A stretch of DNA of 29,742 nucleotides, from contig DASZLR010000094.1 in the NCBI GenBank assembly GCA_035552275.1, forward strand, positions 1 through 29,742. The letters are read 5' to 3'. Shown piece by piece: positions 21,052-28,897 of this stretch. Numbering within the stretch: position 1 is the stretch's first letter; each line of letters begins with the position of its first letter. The notes under the pieces are model-generated. The model was not told the DNA's origin and searched no databases. It worked only from the letters and a program-made list of their open reading frames with translations. This DNA is from DASVLX01 sp035552275 (lineage in GTDB: Bacteria > Actinomycetota > Actinomycetes > Mycobacteriales > Pseudonocardiaceae). Position numbers and translations under genes: made by a program.

Positions 21052-21834
21052 ATGAGCTTCATCGACATCGTCGAGTATGAGGATCGGTTCCGTGCGCTCG
21101 ATGACCGCGACCATTACTCGCGGCGGGCCGAGCAGTATCCCGATATCGGCCACTATCTGAGTGTCATACGTCTGATCGTTGACGACAGCCAGCCGAAGCC
21201 CATCATCGACCCGGTCGCGGCGGACCGGCTCGTCGCCGGGTCGCAACTGTTGTCCCGGCTGGATTCCGACTATTCCGAATTGACCTGCGGTCCCGTTCCT
21301 CTCGATCGGCAGCTCACCGTATTGACCTCGCCGATGGCTGGCCGGACCGGTCGTGGCCTCACGCCGGACGCTGCCAAATTCACCGATCTCGACTCAGGGA
21401 CGGTGATCAAGGCCGCTACGAAACCGTTCGAGGTCGGCTTCTTTACCTCCACCGAGTACGCACCGAACCACAACATGTGGCGCGACTACCTGGACATGTA
21501 TCCGCGTTCCACGCTCCATCCGAGGCCCTGGCGCACCTGGCGAGTCTCGCCCATGCCGGATAACGATATCGCGGAGGTCACCCGCGCACAGGACTGGTCG
21601 GATCTCGTCAGGGCTCACCCGATGCCGCACGACGGCCTGCTGTTTCCGGACTGGAATTCGATCGCGGAGAAATATGATGCGATTCATATGACGGTGCGAG
21701 CGATCGTCGCGATGCAGGGTCTGCGGCTCTCGACGCCGGATGGTGTTATCGCCCCGACTTACTGGGACGTGGAATCGACGTTCTGGCTGCACTGGCGATT
21801 CACCTCGACCGAGTTGGTCGACATTGCGACCTGA
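21052..21834 (+). CDS. Uncharacterised protein, AT-richer than its neighbours
   Basis: 260-residue soluble protein with no recognised domain, signal peptide or membrane helix. It is rich in Asp, Pro and aromatic residues; the segment TSTEYAPNHNMWRDYLDMYP, then a run with several Trp and Pro residues (HPRPWRTWRVSPMP), and DVESTFWLHWRFTSTELVDI look like a folded aromatic core. Codons such as TAT, ATT, GAT and AAA are used more freely than in neighbouring genes, which suggests horizontal acquisition or weak expression. GGAAGGTGA lies 10 bp before the ATG. It is convergent with rdgB, 22 bp away. The function is unknown. Confidence 0.75.
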   Translation: MSFIDIVEYEDRFRALDDRDHYSRRAEQYPDIGHYLSVIRLIVDDSQPKPIIDPVAADRLVAGSQLLSRLDSDYSELTCGPVPLDRQLTVLTSPMAGRTGRGLTPDAAKFTDLDSGTVIKAATKPFEVGFFTSTEYAPNHNMWRDYLDMYPRSTLHPRPWRTWRVSPMPDNDIAEVTRAQDWSDLVRAHPMPHDGLLFPDWNSIAEKYDAIHMTVRAIVAMQGLRLSTPDGVIAPTYWDVESTFWLHWRFTSTELVDIAT

Positions 21835-21848
21835 GCAACCGGACTCAA

Positions 21849-21866
21849 CCGGCGGCCTACGGCCGG
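21849..21866. terminator. Possible hairpin at the rdgB 3' end
   Basis: CCGGC (21849-21853) and GCCGG (21862-21866) flank the rdgB stop codon in the short convergent gap. The stem is only 5 bp with no U-tract, so support is weak. Confidence 0.25.
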
Positions 21867-22453
21867 AGGTGCGGTAGTAGTGCCCGGAGGGCGCGGCCGC
21901 GGTGGGACAGGGCGTCCTTGTCGGCCGGGTCGAGTTCGGCGGAGGTGACGGCCATGTTGTCGGGAACGAAGATCGGGTCGTAGCCGAAGCCGTTGGCGCC
22001 CCTGGGCTTCCGGACGATCGTGCCGCGCCATTCGCCACGCACCACGGTTTCCCCGCCGTCCGGGGTGGCCAGCGCGGCCGCGCAGACGAACGCCGCGCCG
22101 CGCCGCCCGTCCGGCACGTCGGCCAGTTGGCCGAGCACCAGATCGAGGTTGGCCTGGTCGTCGCCGTGCCGGCCGGCCCAGCGGGCAGACAGCACGCCCG
22201 GCATCCCGTTCAGCGCGTCGACGGTCAGGCCGGAGTCATCGGCGATGGACGGGATGCCGGTGGCCGCGACCGCGTCGCGGGCCTTCGCCAGCGCGTTCTC
22301 CTCGAATGTCGCACCGGTCTCCGGCGCCTCATCGAACGGTGGCACATCGGCCAGCCCGACCACGGTCAAGCCGGCGAGACCTTCGGCGGCCAGGATGCGG
22401 CGCAGTTCTTCGAGTTTCTTGGCGTTGCGGCTGGCCAAGAGGATCGTGGTCAT
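21857..22453 (-). CDS. rdgB: XTP/dITP pyrophosphatase (RdgB/HAM1)
   Basis: 198-residue house-cleaning pyrophosphatase that hydrolyses dITP, XTP and ITP to monophosphates and keeps them out of DNA and RNA. It opens with TTILLASRNAKKLEEL, the S-x-N-x-K motif of the family. Next are ATFEENALAKA and IADDSGLTVDALNGMPG, which hold the metal-binding acids. Near the end, GFGYDPIF and the C-terminal SHRGRAL contact the base. The start ATG overlaps the RNase PH stop (ATGA), so the two are translationally coupled. The pair rph-rdgB is conserved in actinobacteria and many other bacteria. Confidence 0.95.
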   Translation of the reverse strand: MTTILLASRNAKKLEELRRILAAEGLAGLTVVGLADVPPFDEAPETGATFEENALAKARDAVAATGIPSIADDSGLTVDALNGMPGVLSARWAGRHGDDQANLDLVLGQLADVPDGRRGAAFVCAAALATPDGGETVVRGEWRGTIVRKPRGANGFGYDPIFVPDNMAVTSAELDPADKDALSHRGRALRALLPHLRP

Positions 22454-23229
22454 CCGTCCACTCGCTTGGCGCGCTTGCCGGTCGGGGTGGGCAGTTCGCC
22501 CGGATACGGCAACGCCAGCGCCTCGCTCTGCGTCCTGGTGAGCTCGGCGCAGCCGGCCAGCGCGAGATCCAGCATCTTGTCCAAAGTGGACCGTGGGAAG
22601 GTCGCGCCCTCGCCGGTGCCCTGCACCTCGACCAGCGTCCCGGCGTCGGTGGCCACCACGTTCATGTCCACCTCGGCGCGCGAATCCTCGGCATAGGGCA
22701 GGTCCAGCCGGACCCGACCGTCCACCACGCCGACGCTGACCGCCGAAATCGAGCAGGACAGCGGCTTCGGGTCGGCGAGCTTGCCGGCGGCGGCGAGCCA
22801 GGTGATCGCGTCGGCCAGTGCCACATAGGCGCCGGTGATCGCGGCGGTCCTGGTGCCACCGTCGGCCTGGATCACGTCGCAGTCGATCACGATGGTGTTC
22901 TCGCCCAACGCCGCCAGGTCGATGCAGGCCCGCAGCGATCGGCCGATCAGCCGGCTGATCTCGTGTGTCCGGCCGCCGATCCGACCCTTCACCGACTCGC
23001 GGTCGCCGCGGGTGTTCGTCGCGGACGGCAGCATCGCGTACTCGGCGGTGACCCAGCCCAGGCCCGATCCGGCCCGCCAGCGCGGCACTCCCTCGCTCAC
23101 GCTGGCCGCCGCCAGGACCCGGGTCTCGCCGAACTCGACCAGCACCGAACCCGCCGGCCACTTCTGGAATCCCCGGGTGATCCGAACTTCACGCAGTTGG
23201 TCGTCCGCACGCCCGTCAGCTCGTAGCAC
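22450..23229 (-). CDS. rph: Ribonuclease PH
   Basis: 259-residue phosphorolytic 3'-5' exoribonuclease that trims tRNA 3' ends. It opens with LRADGRADDQLREVRITRGF. The phosphate-binding region GRIGGRTHEISRLIGRSLR and the active-site stretch VIDCDVIQADGGTRTAAITGAY are intact, as is DLPYAEDSRAEVDMNVV. The GTG at 23229 is the only start that keeps the full N-terminal motif. Its length is normal for the family and it probably forms the usual hexamer. It is 23 bp from the upstream MBL gene and overlaps rdgB by 4 bp. Confidence 0.96.
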   Translation of the reverse strand: MLRADGRADDQLREVRITRGFQKWPAGSVLVEFGETRVLAAASVSEGVPRWRAGSGLGWVTAEYAMLPSATNTRGDRESVKGRIGGRTHEISRLIGRSLRACIDLAALGENTIVIDCDVIQADGGTRTAAITGAYVALADAITWLAAAGKLADPKPLSCSISAVSVGVVDGRVRLDLPYAEDSRAEVDMNVVATDAGTLVEVQGTGEGATFPRSTLDKMLDLALAGCAELTRTQSEALALPYPGELPTPTGKRAKRVDG

Positions 23230-23252
23230 CCGGACAGCCTAGGCGGACCGAT

Positions 23253-24026
23253 CTACAGCGGATAGCTCGCACCCGCCTCGGCGAGCGACACATCACCGGC
23301 GAACGCCGCTGTGGCTTCGGCCAACACCGCGCCCGCGTCGGTCCACGGCGGCACGTGGGTGATGATCAGCCGCCCGACGCCGGCCTGGGTCGCCAGTTCG
23401 CCGGCCTCATGCCCGGACAGGTGCAGGTCCTGCGGCCGGTTTCCCGGATCGTGCGTCCAGGATGCCTCGGCCAGCAGCACATCCACGCCCTTGGCCAGTT
23501 CGACCATCGCCGCGCACACGCCGGTGTCGCCGGTGTAGGCGAACGTCCGGCCCTCACTGGTGAGCCGGATGCCGTACGCCTCGCACGGGTGCGCCACCCG
23601 CTCGGATCGCACCTCCAGCGAACCGATGTTGAATGCGCCTTCGCCCAGCCGCTGGAAGTCGTAGACGTCGGACAGATCCAGAGTCGCCCGCTCGGCGGCG
23701 TCGGCCGAGTACGCGGCCACCAGCCGGCTGGGCGCCTCGCTCGGCGCGTACACCGGCAGCCGGTGCGCTCGGGCGTCCCGCGACGGCGCGGGGTGGTACT
23801 TGCGCATCACCGTCAGCGCGGAGAAATCCGTGCAGTGGTCGGGATGCAGATGCGACAGCACCAGCGCGTCGAGGGTGAACGGATCTATCCTGGTCTGCAA
23901 CGCGGCCAGCGTCCCGTTGCCGAGATCGACGGCGACCCGTACGTCGCCGGTCTCGATCAGGTAGCCCGACGCGGCCGCGTGGGGTCCTGGGATGCTGCCG
24001 GAGCAGCCGAGCACGGTCAGAAGCAC
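23253..24026 (-). CDS. MBL-fold phosphodiesterase, Rv1339-like
   Basis: 257-residue RNase Z-type MBL protein. The metal motif HLHPDHCTD is complete, with further ligands in RVAHPCEAYG, AYTGDTG and LHLSGHEAG / THVPPW. The start of the core, LLTVLGCSGSIPGPHAAASGYLIE, matches mycobacterial Rv1339, which has been reported as an atypical class II cyclic-AMP phosphodiesterase, and the gene has the same neighbour, rph. Cytoplasmic. The GTG at 24026 places the start just before VLGCSGS; an in-frame ATG at 24065 would add 13 residues and is a fair alternative, since neither has a strong Shine-Dalgarno. Cyclic-nucleotide activity is inferred by similarity. Confidence 0.9.
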   Translation of the reverse strand: MLLTVLGCSGSIPGPHAAASGYLIETGDVRVAVDLGNGTLAALQTRIDPFTLDALVLSHLHPDHCTDFSALTVMRKYHPAPSRDARAHRLPVYAPSEAPSRLVAAYSADAAERATLDLSDVYDFQRLGEGAFNIGSLEVRSERVAHPCEAYGIRLTSEGRTFAYTGDTGVCAAMVELAKGVDVLLAEASWTHDPGNRPQDLHLSGHEAGELATQAGVGRLIITHVPPWTDAGAVLAEATAAFAGDVSLAEAGASYPL

Positions 24027-24126
24027 GCCAGAGAGCTTGGCACACGTCCGGCGCCGAAGGTGCATGTCGTACTGCCGGTATGTGTGTCCGTCATCTCCTG
24101 TGTTTCGCTGCGGCCGGGGTTTGTTT

Positions 24127-24843
24127 CTACGCCATAGGCGGTTCCAGTGGCCCCATCGACGGACCGCCCGGCGGCTGCTGGCGGCGGCCGGCGGCCCTAC
24201 GGGTCGACACCGCGACCAGCCACGCGGCGAACACCCCGCCCAGCGCGCCGAACACATGCGCCTGCCAGGACACCTGCGGCTGCCCCGGCAGTAGACCCCA
24301 CAACATGCCGCCCCAGCAGAACAGCAGCACCAGCGCGACCAGGATCTGGCCGAGGCCGCGGTTGAAGATCCCGCGCAGCAGCAGGAACGCCAACCAGCCG
24401 AACGCGACGCCCGACGCGCCGACCGTGTAGCCGGGACCGCCGGCCAGCCACACCCCAAGCCCGCTGACAACCCAGATCACCGCCGTGACGGCGACCCACT
24501 GCCGCAGCCCGCCGGCGATGGCCAGAAAACCCAGCACCAGCACGGGAATCGTGTTGCTGAACAGATGCGTCCAGCTGGCATGCAGCAGCGGCGCCCAGAT
24601 CACCCCGTCCAGCCCGGAGACCGTGCGGGGCACGATGCCGAAATGGTCCAGCCGGCCGCTCATCGCCGCGTTGATCAGCTCGATCAGGTACAGCAGAGCC
24701 GTGAACGAGCCGATGACGACGGCTGCCCGCACCGGCTGGGCCGGCAGGACGCGACGAGCAGGATCGCGTGCCGGGTCACGCACCGGATCGCGTGACCCGC
24801 CGGAACGGGGGATGCCCGAAGCGGGCGGCGGCTGGATCTGCAT
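24127..24843 (-). CDS. Rhomboid-family intramembrane serine protease
   Basis: 238-residue membrane protein with about six helices. The catalytic pair is Ser144 in GASGVAFG and His196 in AHVFGALGG. WTHLFSNTIPVLVLG (91-105) holds the conserved HxxxN oxyanion region. The 35-residue cytoplasmic N-terminus has a DPVRDPARDPARR-type repeat, and the C-terminus is a Pro/Gly-rich tail. It cleaves substrates within the membrane; targets are unknown. The same gene order is seen at Rv1337 of M. tuberculosis, but there murI lies between it and the MBL gene, and murI is missing here. Confidence 0.93.
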   Translation of the reverse strand: MQIQPPPASGIPRSGGSRDPVRDPARDPARRVLPAQPVRAAVVIGSFTALLYLIELINAAMSGRLDHFGIVPRTVSGLDGVIWAPLLHASWTHLFSNTIPVLVLGFLAIAGGLRQWVAVTAVIWVVSGLGVWLAGGPGYTVGASGVAFGWLAFLLLRGIFNRGLGQILVALVLLFCWGGMLWGLLPGQPQVSWQAHVFGALGGVFAAWLVAVSTRRAAGRRQQPPGGPSMGPLEPPMA

Positions 24844-24956
24844 AACACCGACGGTACGCGCCGGAAAAGGCGGCGGTATCGGGGAAAATCCCGGAAAACA
24901 CCCTGAGAAAACGGCCCTGGCACATCAGGGTGAGGGGCTGCGGCGCGGCCGGGGAC

Positions 24957-25376
24957 CTACCGAGCGGGCGGGGTCCAGCCGTGCCGTTTGAGCAGTTCCT
25001 CATCCAGCAGCTGCGCTTCGCCGTTGCCCACCGACCAGTCCTCGCGCCCGGTTTCGTAGAGCACCGTGAACACGTCCTCGCGACGGACGCCGGTCTTTTC
25101 GAGGTTGTCCGCGACGGCCCGGTACAGCGATTGCTTGAGCTCCGCCGGCCGGCCGCGGGCCAGGGTGATCTGCACGCACACCACGCTCTGCCGGTGCACC
25201 CCGAGGTAGCTCGGGTCGAAGATCATCGACTCGGCCGGCCGCTCGTCGATGATCTGAAACCGGTCCTTGGCCGGAATGCCGATGGCGCTGACCATCGCCT
25301 CGTGCACGCCGTCGGCGATGGCCCGCTGATCGGCCGGCGACGTGCCGGCGCGCAACGAGATCCGCACCAGTGGCAT
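24957..25376 (-). CDS. Tautomerase-superfamily protein, Tautomerase_2/MSAD-like
   Basis: 139-residue member of the 4-oxalocrotonate tautomerase superfamily, longer subgroup that contains malonate semialdehyde decarboxylase. Pro2 becomes the catalytic N-terminal proline after Met removal (MPLVRISL). DRFQIIDERP, the YLGVHRQS loop and the C-terminal EDWSVGNGEAQLLDEELL follow that subgroup. The active-site Arg pair of MSAD is not clearly kept (the segment reads TLARGRPAE), so the exact reaction is open. It is 32 bp after cysM on the same strand and probably co-transcribed; a link to cysteine synthesis is not evident. Confidence 0.87.
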   Translation of the reverse strand: MPLVRISLRAGTSPADQRAIADGVHEAMVSAIGIPAKDRFQIIDERPAESMIFDPSYLGVHRQSVVCVQITLARGRPAELKQSLYRAVADNLEKTGVRREDVFTVLYETGREDWSVGNGEAQLLDEELLKRHGWTPPAR

Positions 25377-25408
25377 GGCAATCCCCTCCCGAAATTCGGG
25401 CCCCGAAT

Positions 25409-26359
25409 TCAGGCCCAGAGCTGGCCGTCGAGCCGCTCGGCGGCCTCGTCCAGCTCGCCGCCGTAGGCGCCGGTCGACAGGTATTTCCAGCCCGCGTCGG
25501 CCACGATGAACACCACATCGGCGGCGTCTCCGGTACCGGCGGCCTTTTCCGCCACACCGAGCGCGGCGTGCAGCACGGCCCCGGTGGAGATGCCGGCGAA
25601 GATCCCCTCGGCCTCCAACAGCTGCCGGGTGCGCCGCAGCGCGTCCCGCGAGCCGACGGAGAACCGGCTGGTCAGGACGTCCGGGTCGTACAGCTCAGGC
25701 ACGAAGCCTTCATCCAGGTTGCGCAGCCCGTACACCAGTTCGCCGTAGCGCGGCTCGGCGGCGATGATCTGCACGTCCGGCTTGTGTTCCCGCAGGTACC
25801 GGCCGACGCCGACCAGGGTTCCGGTGGTGCCCAGACCGGCCACGAAATGGGTGACGGTGGGTAGGTCGCGGAGGATCTCCGGTCCGGTGGACCGGTAGTG
25901 CGCGTCGGCGTTGGCCGGGTTGCCGTACTGGTACAGCATCACCCAGTCGGGATGCTGCGCGGCGAGTTCCTTGGCCACCGCGACGGCCTGGTTCGACCCG
26001 CCCGCCGCCGGCGAGGAGATGATCTCCGCGCCGTACGCGGTGAGCAGCTGCCGGCGCTCGATCGAGGTGTTCTCCGGCATCACGCAGACCAGCCGGTAGC
26101 CCTTGAGCTTGGCCGCCATCGCCAGCGAGATGCCGGTGTTGCCCGAGGTCGGCTCCAACACGGTGCAGCCGGGCCGCAGCCGGCCCTCCGCCTCGGCGGC
26201 CTCGATCATGGCCAGCGCCGGCCGGTCCTTGATCGAACCGGTCGGATTGCGGTCCTCCAGCTTGGCCCACAACCGGACGTTGGCCGACGGGGACAACCGG
26301 GGCAACCCCACCAACGGGGTGTCACCCAGCGCCGCGAGCAGCGAGTCGTACCTAGCCAT
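25409..26359 (-). CDS. cysM: Cysteine synthase CysM, CysO-thiocarboxylate dependent
   Basis: 316-residue PLP beta-replacement enzyme. The Schiff-base Lys44 lies in NPTGSIKDRPA, the substrate loop is TSGNTGIS and the phosphate loop GLGTTGT. Arg213 in YGLRNLDEGF aligns with Arg220 of M. tuberculosis CysM, the residue that selects O-phosphoserine. The C-terminal GWKYLSTGAY...GQLWA tail also matches that enzyme, which uses the thiocarboxylate of CysO as sulfur donor and resists oxidative stress. Here cysO lies 30 bp upstream and mec before it, so the complete CysO-CysM-Mec route is encoded together. Cytoplasmic. Confidence 0.96.
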   Translation of the reverse strand: MARYDSLLAALGDTPLVGLPRLSPSANVRLWAKLEDRNPTGSIKDRPALAMIEAAEAEGRLRPGCTVLEPTSGNTGISLAMAAKLKGYRLVCVMPENTSIERRQLLTAYGAEIISSPAAGGSNQAVAVAKELAAQHPDWVMLYQYGNPANADAHYRSTGPEILRDLPTVTHFVAGLGTTGTLVGVGRYLREHKPDVQIIAAEPRYGELVYGLRNLDEGFVPELYDPDVLTSRFSVGSRDALRRTRQLLEAEGIFAGISTGAVLHAALGVAEKAAGTGDAADVVFIVADAGWKYLSTGAYGGELDEAAERLDGQLWA

Positions 26360-26389
26360 GACGGGTCACCTCGGGCTTGAACGAGCTGG

Positions 26390-26662
26390 TCAGCCGCCAG
26401 CGACGGCGGGCAGGATGGTGACGTTGTCGCCGTCGGTCACCTTGGCCGCCAGGCCGCCGGAGAACCGCACGTCCTCGTCGTTGACATAGACATTGACGAA
26501 CCGGTGCAGCGTGCCTTCCTTCACCAGCCGGCCCTTGAGCCCGGCGTGATTGGCTTCCAGATCGTCAATGACCTCGGCCAGCGTCGTTCCGGTCGCGTCG
26601 ACCGACTTCTCGCCACCGGTGTGGGTGCGCAGAATCGTGGGGATGGACACCGTGACGGCCAT
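26390..26662 (-). CDS. cysO: Sulfur-carrier protein CysO (MoaD/ThiS fold)
   Basis: 90-residue ubiquitin-like sulfur carrier ending in the required diglycine (LPAVAGG). It is activated as a C-terminal thiocarboxylate and gives its sulfur to CysM; the resulting CysO-cysteine adduct is cut by Mec. VTVSIPTILRTHTGGEKSV and FVNVYVNDEDVRF are typical. The frame is open upstream to 26761, but GGAGGTAA right before the ATG at 26662 sets the start. The activating enzyme (MoeZ/MoeB type) is not in this window. Confidence 0.95.
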   Translation of the reverse strand: MAVTVSIPTILRTHTGGEKSVDATGTTLAEVIDDLEANHAGLKGRLVKEGTLHRFVNVYVNDEDVRFSGGLAAKVTDGDNVTILPAVAGG

Positions 26663-26677
26663 GCCGTTACCTCCGCA

Positions 26678-26705
26678 ATGAGTATGGGGCGCGATGAGTA
26701 TGGGG
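26678..26705. repeat. Duplicated 12-bp element upstream of cysO
   Basis: ATGAGTATGGGG occurs at 26678-26689 and again at 26694-26705, 16 bp apart, just upstream of the cysO ribosome-binding site. On the cysO strand each copy holds a CATACT that resembles a -10 box. It may be a duplicated promoter element or a chance small duplication. Confidence 0.5.
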
Positions 26706-26757
26706 ACTGTCCTGACACGACGCGCCGGACCCGGCCAGGTATTCCGGCGGCCGCGAG

Positions 26758-27213
26758 TCACCGGCAGTCGGGCACATCGTCCGCGCCGGTGTGCGCGAAC
26801 ATGTAGGACTCGACCACGTCGACCGGCTCCTCGGTGACCAGGCCGTCCACGATGCGGTATGACCGCAGTTCATGCTGGCTCTCGTCGCGCGTCGACACGA
26901 GCACATAATGCGTGTCCGGCTCGGAAGCGTAGGAGATGTCGGTGCGCGAGGGGTACGCCTCGGTCGCGGTGTGTGAGTGGTAGATCACTACCGGCGCCTC
27001 GTCGGCAGCGTCCATCTGACGCCAGACCCGGAGTTGCTCGCTGGAGTCGAACCGGTAGAACGTGGGCGAGCGCTCGGCGTTCGCCATCTCGATCAGCCGC
27101 TCCGGCCGGTCCGAGCCTTCGGGGCCGGCGATCACGCCGCATGCCTCGTCCGGGTGATCGCGACGGGCATGCGCCACCATCGCGTCCACCAAGTCGCGTC
27201 GGATCAGCAGCAC
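26758..27213 (-). CDS. mec: JAMM-type metallopeptidase Mec
   Basis: 151-residue zinc peptidase of the JAB1/MPN+ family. The JAMM site is complete: Glu23 (DEACGVIAG), His79 and His81 (YHSHTATEAYPS), Ser89 and Asp92. In M. tuberculosis the orthologue frees cysteine from the CysO-Cys adduct. GTG start, with AGGATGG upstream. It lies 95 bp before cysO in the same direction, and the three genes form one pathway. Cytoplasmic. Confidence 0.94.
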   Translation of the reverse strand: MLLIRRDLVDAMVAHARRDHPDEACGVIAGPEGSDRPERLIEMANAERSPTFYRFDSSEQLRVWRQMDAADEAPVVIYHSHTATEAYPSRTDISYASEPDTHYVLVSTRDESQHELRSYRIVDGLVTEEPVDVVESYMFAHTGADDVPDCR

Positions 27214-27291
27214 GCCACCATCCTACTGGGTGATACCTCGACTCCCGAGATATGAGAGCTCAGCGACAGCGCAGTTGAGCGACAGCGACGT

Positions 27292-28335
27292 TCAGCTGGC
27301 CAGCACGCCCGGCCACAGGTCGCGGTAGGCGGGCAGGTCCGGCAGCGAGGTCGCGGACAGCAGCGCGTGCACCATCGCCCGGGCGAACGCGTCGGCAGCG
27401 GCCGCGCACAACCGGTCCAGCGCGGCGAACCGGAACCGCTGGTCCGCACCGTCGGACAGCAGCGGCCGGCGGCCGAGGGCCAGCGCGAACACGGTGTCCC
27501 CGTCGGTCATCAGGTGCGCCGGCCGGACCGCACGGGCCAGCCCGTCGTGCGCGGCCATGGCGATGCGCCGGCATTCGGCCTTGCTCAGCTCGGCGTCCAC
27601 GGCCACCACGCCGATGGTGGTGTTGAACGGGGTTCCGGCGGTGTCGATCGCCGGCGCCGGCCGGTCCGGCCAGCGCGCCCCGAACTCGCCGTCGAGTTCC
27701 AGGTCCGCCGCGAACGGCCGGCCGGTGGCCAGGTCGACAGCCTGTCCGGAAGCGTTCGCCGCGACCAGCGCGCCCACTACGGCACCGTCGGCCAGCACCG
27801 CGCTCGCAGTGCCCAGTCCGCCCTTCAGCGCGCCCAGTTTCGCGCCGGTCCCGGCCCCGACCGTGCCCTGCGCCACCTGGCCGCCGGCGGCTTCACAGGC
27901 CAGGTAACCGAATTCGGCGTCCGGCCGGTTGCCCCAGTCGCCGCGCGGCAGGTCGAACAGCACCGCCGCCGGCACGATCGGCACCACCTCGTTCGGCCGC
28001 TGGCCCACCGGAAAGCCGTGGCCGCGCTCGGAAAGCCAGCGCATCACGCCGTCGGCGGCGGCCAGCCCGTACGCGCTGCCGCCGGTCAGGCACACCGCGT
28101 TCACCCGCTGCACCAGGTTCGACGGCTCCAGCAGGTCGGTCTCCCGGGTGCCGGGCGCGCCGCCCCGGCCGTCGACCGCGCCGACCGCGCCATCGGGCAC
28201 CAGCACCACGGTCGTGCCACTGGCCCAGCCGTCGCCGAGCCGCTGGTGGTGGCCGACGGCGACACCGGGCACGTCGGTGATCGAATTGGCCGGGCCGGCC
28301 ACGACGCGGGAACCGGCATCACCCGATCCGGTCAT
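27292..28335 (-). CDS. P1 family (DmpA/NylC-type) N-terminal-nucleophile hydrolase
   Basis: 347-residue self-cleaving hydrolase of the DmpA family, like Rv1333. Landmarks are SITDVPGVAVGHH, VNAVCLTGGSAYGLAAADGV, GTVGAGTGA-KLG and VVGALVAANASG. The likely autocleavage site is Asn238-Thr239 in TPFNTTIGVV, as in the nylon oligomer hydrolase NylC, so the released Thr would be the nucleophile. Relatives are aminopeptidases, beta-peptidases or amide hydrolases; the substrate here is unknown. The ATG overlaps the DUF2017 stop (ATGA), so it is coupled to that gene. A 78-bp gap separates it from mec. Confidence 0.9.
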   Translation of the reverse strand: MTGSGDAGSRVVAGPANSITDVPGVAVGHHQRLGDGWASGTTVVLVPDGAVGAVDGRGGAPGTRETDLLEPSNLVQRVNAVCLTGGSAYGLAAADGVMRWLSERGHGFPVGQRPNEVVPIVPAAVLFDLPRGDWGNRPDAEFGYLACEAAGGQVAQGTVGAGTGAKLGALKGGLGTASAVLADGAVVGALVAANASGQAVDLATGRPFAADLELDGEFGARWPDRPAPAIDTAGTPFNTTIGVVAVDAELSKAECRRIAMAAHDGLARAVRPAHLMTDGDTVFALALGRRPLLSDGADQRFRFAALDRLCAAAADAFARAMVHALLSATSLPDLPAYRDLWPGVLAS

Positions 28336-28889
28336 CCGGACATGGCTCGGACCAGGCTCTCCTGCATCCAGGTCAGCCAGTGGTAGACGCCCAGGTGGGA
28401 CGACCGCGGGTCGTCTTCGGGCAGTTCCTCGGGCATGTCCTCGGTCACGTCCAGCGCGGTGCCCATGGCCAGCCGGACGTCGTTGAGCGCCCACAGCCAG
28501 GCGTCGGCCTGCTCGTCGGACAGCCGCACCTCGCCGCCACGCGGCGGACAGGTGTCCAGCACCACCCCGGCCACGCCGGTTTTCAGATCGAGCAGTTCCG
28601 GTTCGTGCAGCGAACGCAGCGCGGCAGCCGAGTTCTGGTCCTCGACGGTCGGCGCGTCATCGTCGAGCCGGTGGAAGTCCGGCAGCAGCCGGGACAGGAT
28701 GGGATCGTCCGGCCCGGTCGACGGCCCGACCCGGATGCCGGTGATCTCGGCCAGTTCGTCACCGGGAGCGTCCTCGGCGCGAACTTCCAGCATCTCCTTG
28801 ATCTGGCTGACCAGCCCGCGCACCAACGCGGCTTCCTGCCGGTCCAACGATCCCACCAGCGTGTCGCCCTTGCGGCGCCACCCCTTCAC
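28332..28889 (-). CDS. DUF2017 family protein
   Basis: 185-residue acidic soluble protein of the actinobacterial DUF2017 family, always found next to clpS (family knowledge). It opens with VKGWRRKGDTLVGSLDRQE, has many Glu/Asp residues (EDMPEELPEDDP), and ends in SSHLGVYHWLTWMQESLVRA, its most conserved part. The GTG at 28889 follows AGGGAG and lies 8 bp after the clpS stop. The position suggests a partner in N-degron delivery to Clp protease, but no function is known. Confidence 0.9.
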   Translation of the reverse strand: MKGWRRKGDTLVGSLDRQEAALVRGLVSQIKEMLEVRAEDAPGDELAEITGIRVGPSTGPDDPILSRLLPDFHRLDDDAPTVEDQNSAAALRSLHEPELLDLKTGVAGVVLDTCPPRGGEVRLSDEQADAWLWALNDVRLAMGTALDVTEDMPEELPEDDPRSSHLGVYHWLTWMQESLVRAMSG

Positions 28890-28897
28890 AAGACTCC

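Noticed and set aside
24757..24800. Short repeat GGATCGCGTG in the rhomboid N-terminal region
   Set aside because: It encodes a simple DPAR-type repeat in a disordered tail; it looks like ordinary low-complexity coding sequence.
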